Below are positions 5,683 to 6,289 of a stretch of DNA of 6,289 nt, one piece after another (the stretch's first letter is position 1; the number at the start of each line of letters is the position of its first letter). The translations under genes and the position numbers were made by a program. The notes under the pieces are model-generated. The model made no database searches. It was not told where the DNA came from and saw only the letters and a list, made by a program, of their open reading frames with translations. Source of the DNA: Chitinophagaceae bacterium (lineage in GTDB: Bacteria > Bacteroidota > Bacteroidia > Chitinophagales > Chitinophagaceae); contig PKYU01000123.1 of assembly GCA_003132765.1 (NCBI GenBank), forward strand, positions 1 to 6,289. Direction: 5' to 3'.

Positions 5683-6289
5683 ATGAAACATTCTTTGATT
5701 TTTTTATTGCTGATCGCCCAATTCGTTTCAGCTCAAAGATTAAAAAAATCCGATAAAATCATTATAGATAACCTCCACAATGAAATTGGTTATCTGGCAA
5801 GTGATCAGCTCGATGGAAGGCGGACAGGGACTCCGGGAGAAAAGTTGGCATATGAATATTTAGCCGGCCAGTTTAAAAGTATAGGACTTATACCAAAAGG
5901 AGACGACCATTCTTACCTCCAGGCTTTTGAAATTAATGAAGGGAAGCAAATCCTTCCTTCTACTCATTTTATCATTAATGGTGAAGATCTTTCGGTTGGA
6001 AAGGATTTTTTCCCCTTTATATTTAGCGGCCAGGGAACAAAAGAAGCATTTGCCTCCCCGGTCCTATCGGAAAAGGGCATGCCTTGGTTTTGGGATATTA
6101 AGGAAATTATTGAGGATAATAAAGACAATCCGCATTTTGACCTCGAAGAAGCAATAAACAATAAAGCCAGGGATTTTGACGAAAAGGGAGCTTCATCAGT
6201 TATTGTCTATAATTCCGGAACACAAGACGATACATTATCATTTGAAGGAAAAGAAAAAGCGGAACCCTTAAATATCCCAGTCTTATTCC
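5683..6289 (+). CDS. Secreted M28 family aminopeptidase-like protein, N-terminal part
   Basis: The first 202 codons of a gene that runs off the right edge. A Sec signal peptide (MKHSLIFLLLIAQFVSA) has a probable cleavage before Q18, putting the mature protein in the periplasm or outside. Next comes HNEIGYLASDQLDGRRTGTPGE, then LAYEYLAGQFKSIGLIPKGD and YLQAFEI. This L-x-SD-x-L-x-GR-x-x-G-T-x-G-x-x-x-A-x-x-Y/F-x-G-L pattern marks the start of zinc aminopeptidases of the M28 family (YwaD and PDZ-M28 types). Residues from about 100 on, with KGASSVIVYNSG at about 169-180, fit the inserted PA-like domain. The zinc ligands and catalytic acid would lie beyond the window, so activity cannot be judged. 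The ATG at 5683 follows a good -7 box. It is divergent from feoB, with no evidence of a functional link. Confidence 0.88.
   Translation, partial: MKHSLIFLLLIAQFVSAQRLKKSDKIIIDNLHNEIGYLASDQLDGRRTGTPGEKLAYEYLAGQFKSIGLIPKGDDHSYLQAFEINEGKQILPSTHFIINGEDLSVGKDFFPFIFSGQGTKEAFASPVLSEKGMPWFWDIKEIIEDNKDNPHFDLEEAINNKARDFDEKGASSVIVYNSGTQDDTLSFEGKEKAEPLNIPVLF

Noticed and set aside
5964..6161. Frames on both strands within 5927-6161.
   Set aside because: They are shadows of the M28 peptidase gene, whose frame is open from a signal peptide to the window edge.

Overview
The window looks like chromosomal DNA from a Bacteroidota species, possibly of the Chitinophagaceae or Sphingobacteriales type. It is AT-rich. 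Two promoter-like sites fit the Bacteroidota -7 consensus TAnnTTTG, and most genes lack a clear Shine-Dalgarno. The PadR/PspC gene pair and the signal peptide ending in VSA-Q are also typical of the phylum. The assignment rests on gene content and style, not on a search.

Layout from left to right. (1) 1-545, minus strand: a padR-like repressor gene followed by the start of a PspC-domain protein, cut by the window edge. A good promoter (595-625) carries two exact copies of an 8-bp repeat that could be the repressor's operator. (2) 546-1159: about 600 bases with no credible gene, containing two adjacent hairpins (949-976 and 991-1010). (3) 1160-3081: a mobile-element-like block. An apparently intact IS1595/ISXO2-type transposase (1854-2798, minus) is followed after 21 bp by a 45-codon gene (1695-1832), and after 4 more bp by a gene for a membrane-anchored winged-helix-like protein (1160-1690, TTG start). 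A small zinc-ribbon gene (2848-3081, plus) is divergent from the transposase. I could not find terminal inverted repeats or a target duplication, so the element's limits are unknown. (4) 3065-3416: no confident gene, but coding-like remnants on both strands. (5) 3417-5537, minus: complete feoB for a ferrous-iron transporter, with a TTG start, no adjacent feoA, and unusual G4 and G5 nucleotide-binding motifs. (6) 5538-5682: a divergent promoter region. (7) 5683-6289, plus: the first 202 codons of a secreted M28-type aminopeptidase-like protein, cut by the right edge.

The padR-pspC pair is probably a self-regulated envelope-stress unit, and feoB and the peptidase are ordinary housekeeping or accessory genes. 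The part most likely to hold something undescribed is the transposase-linked cluster: the two small downstream genes look like passengers expressed with the transposase. Their function cannot be read from sequence alone.
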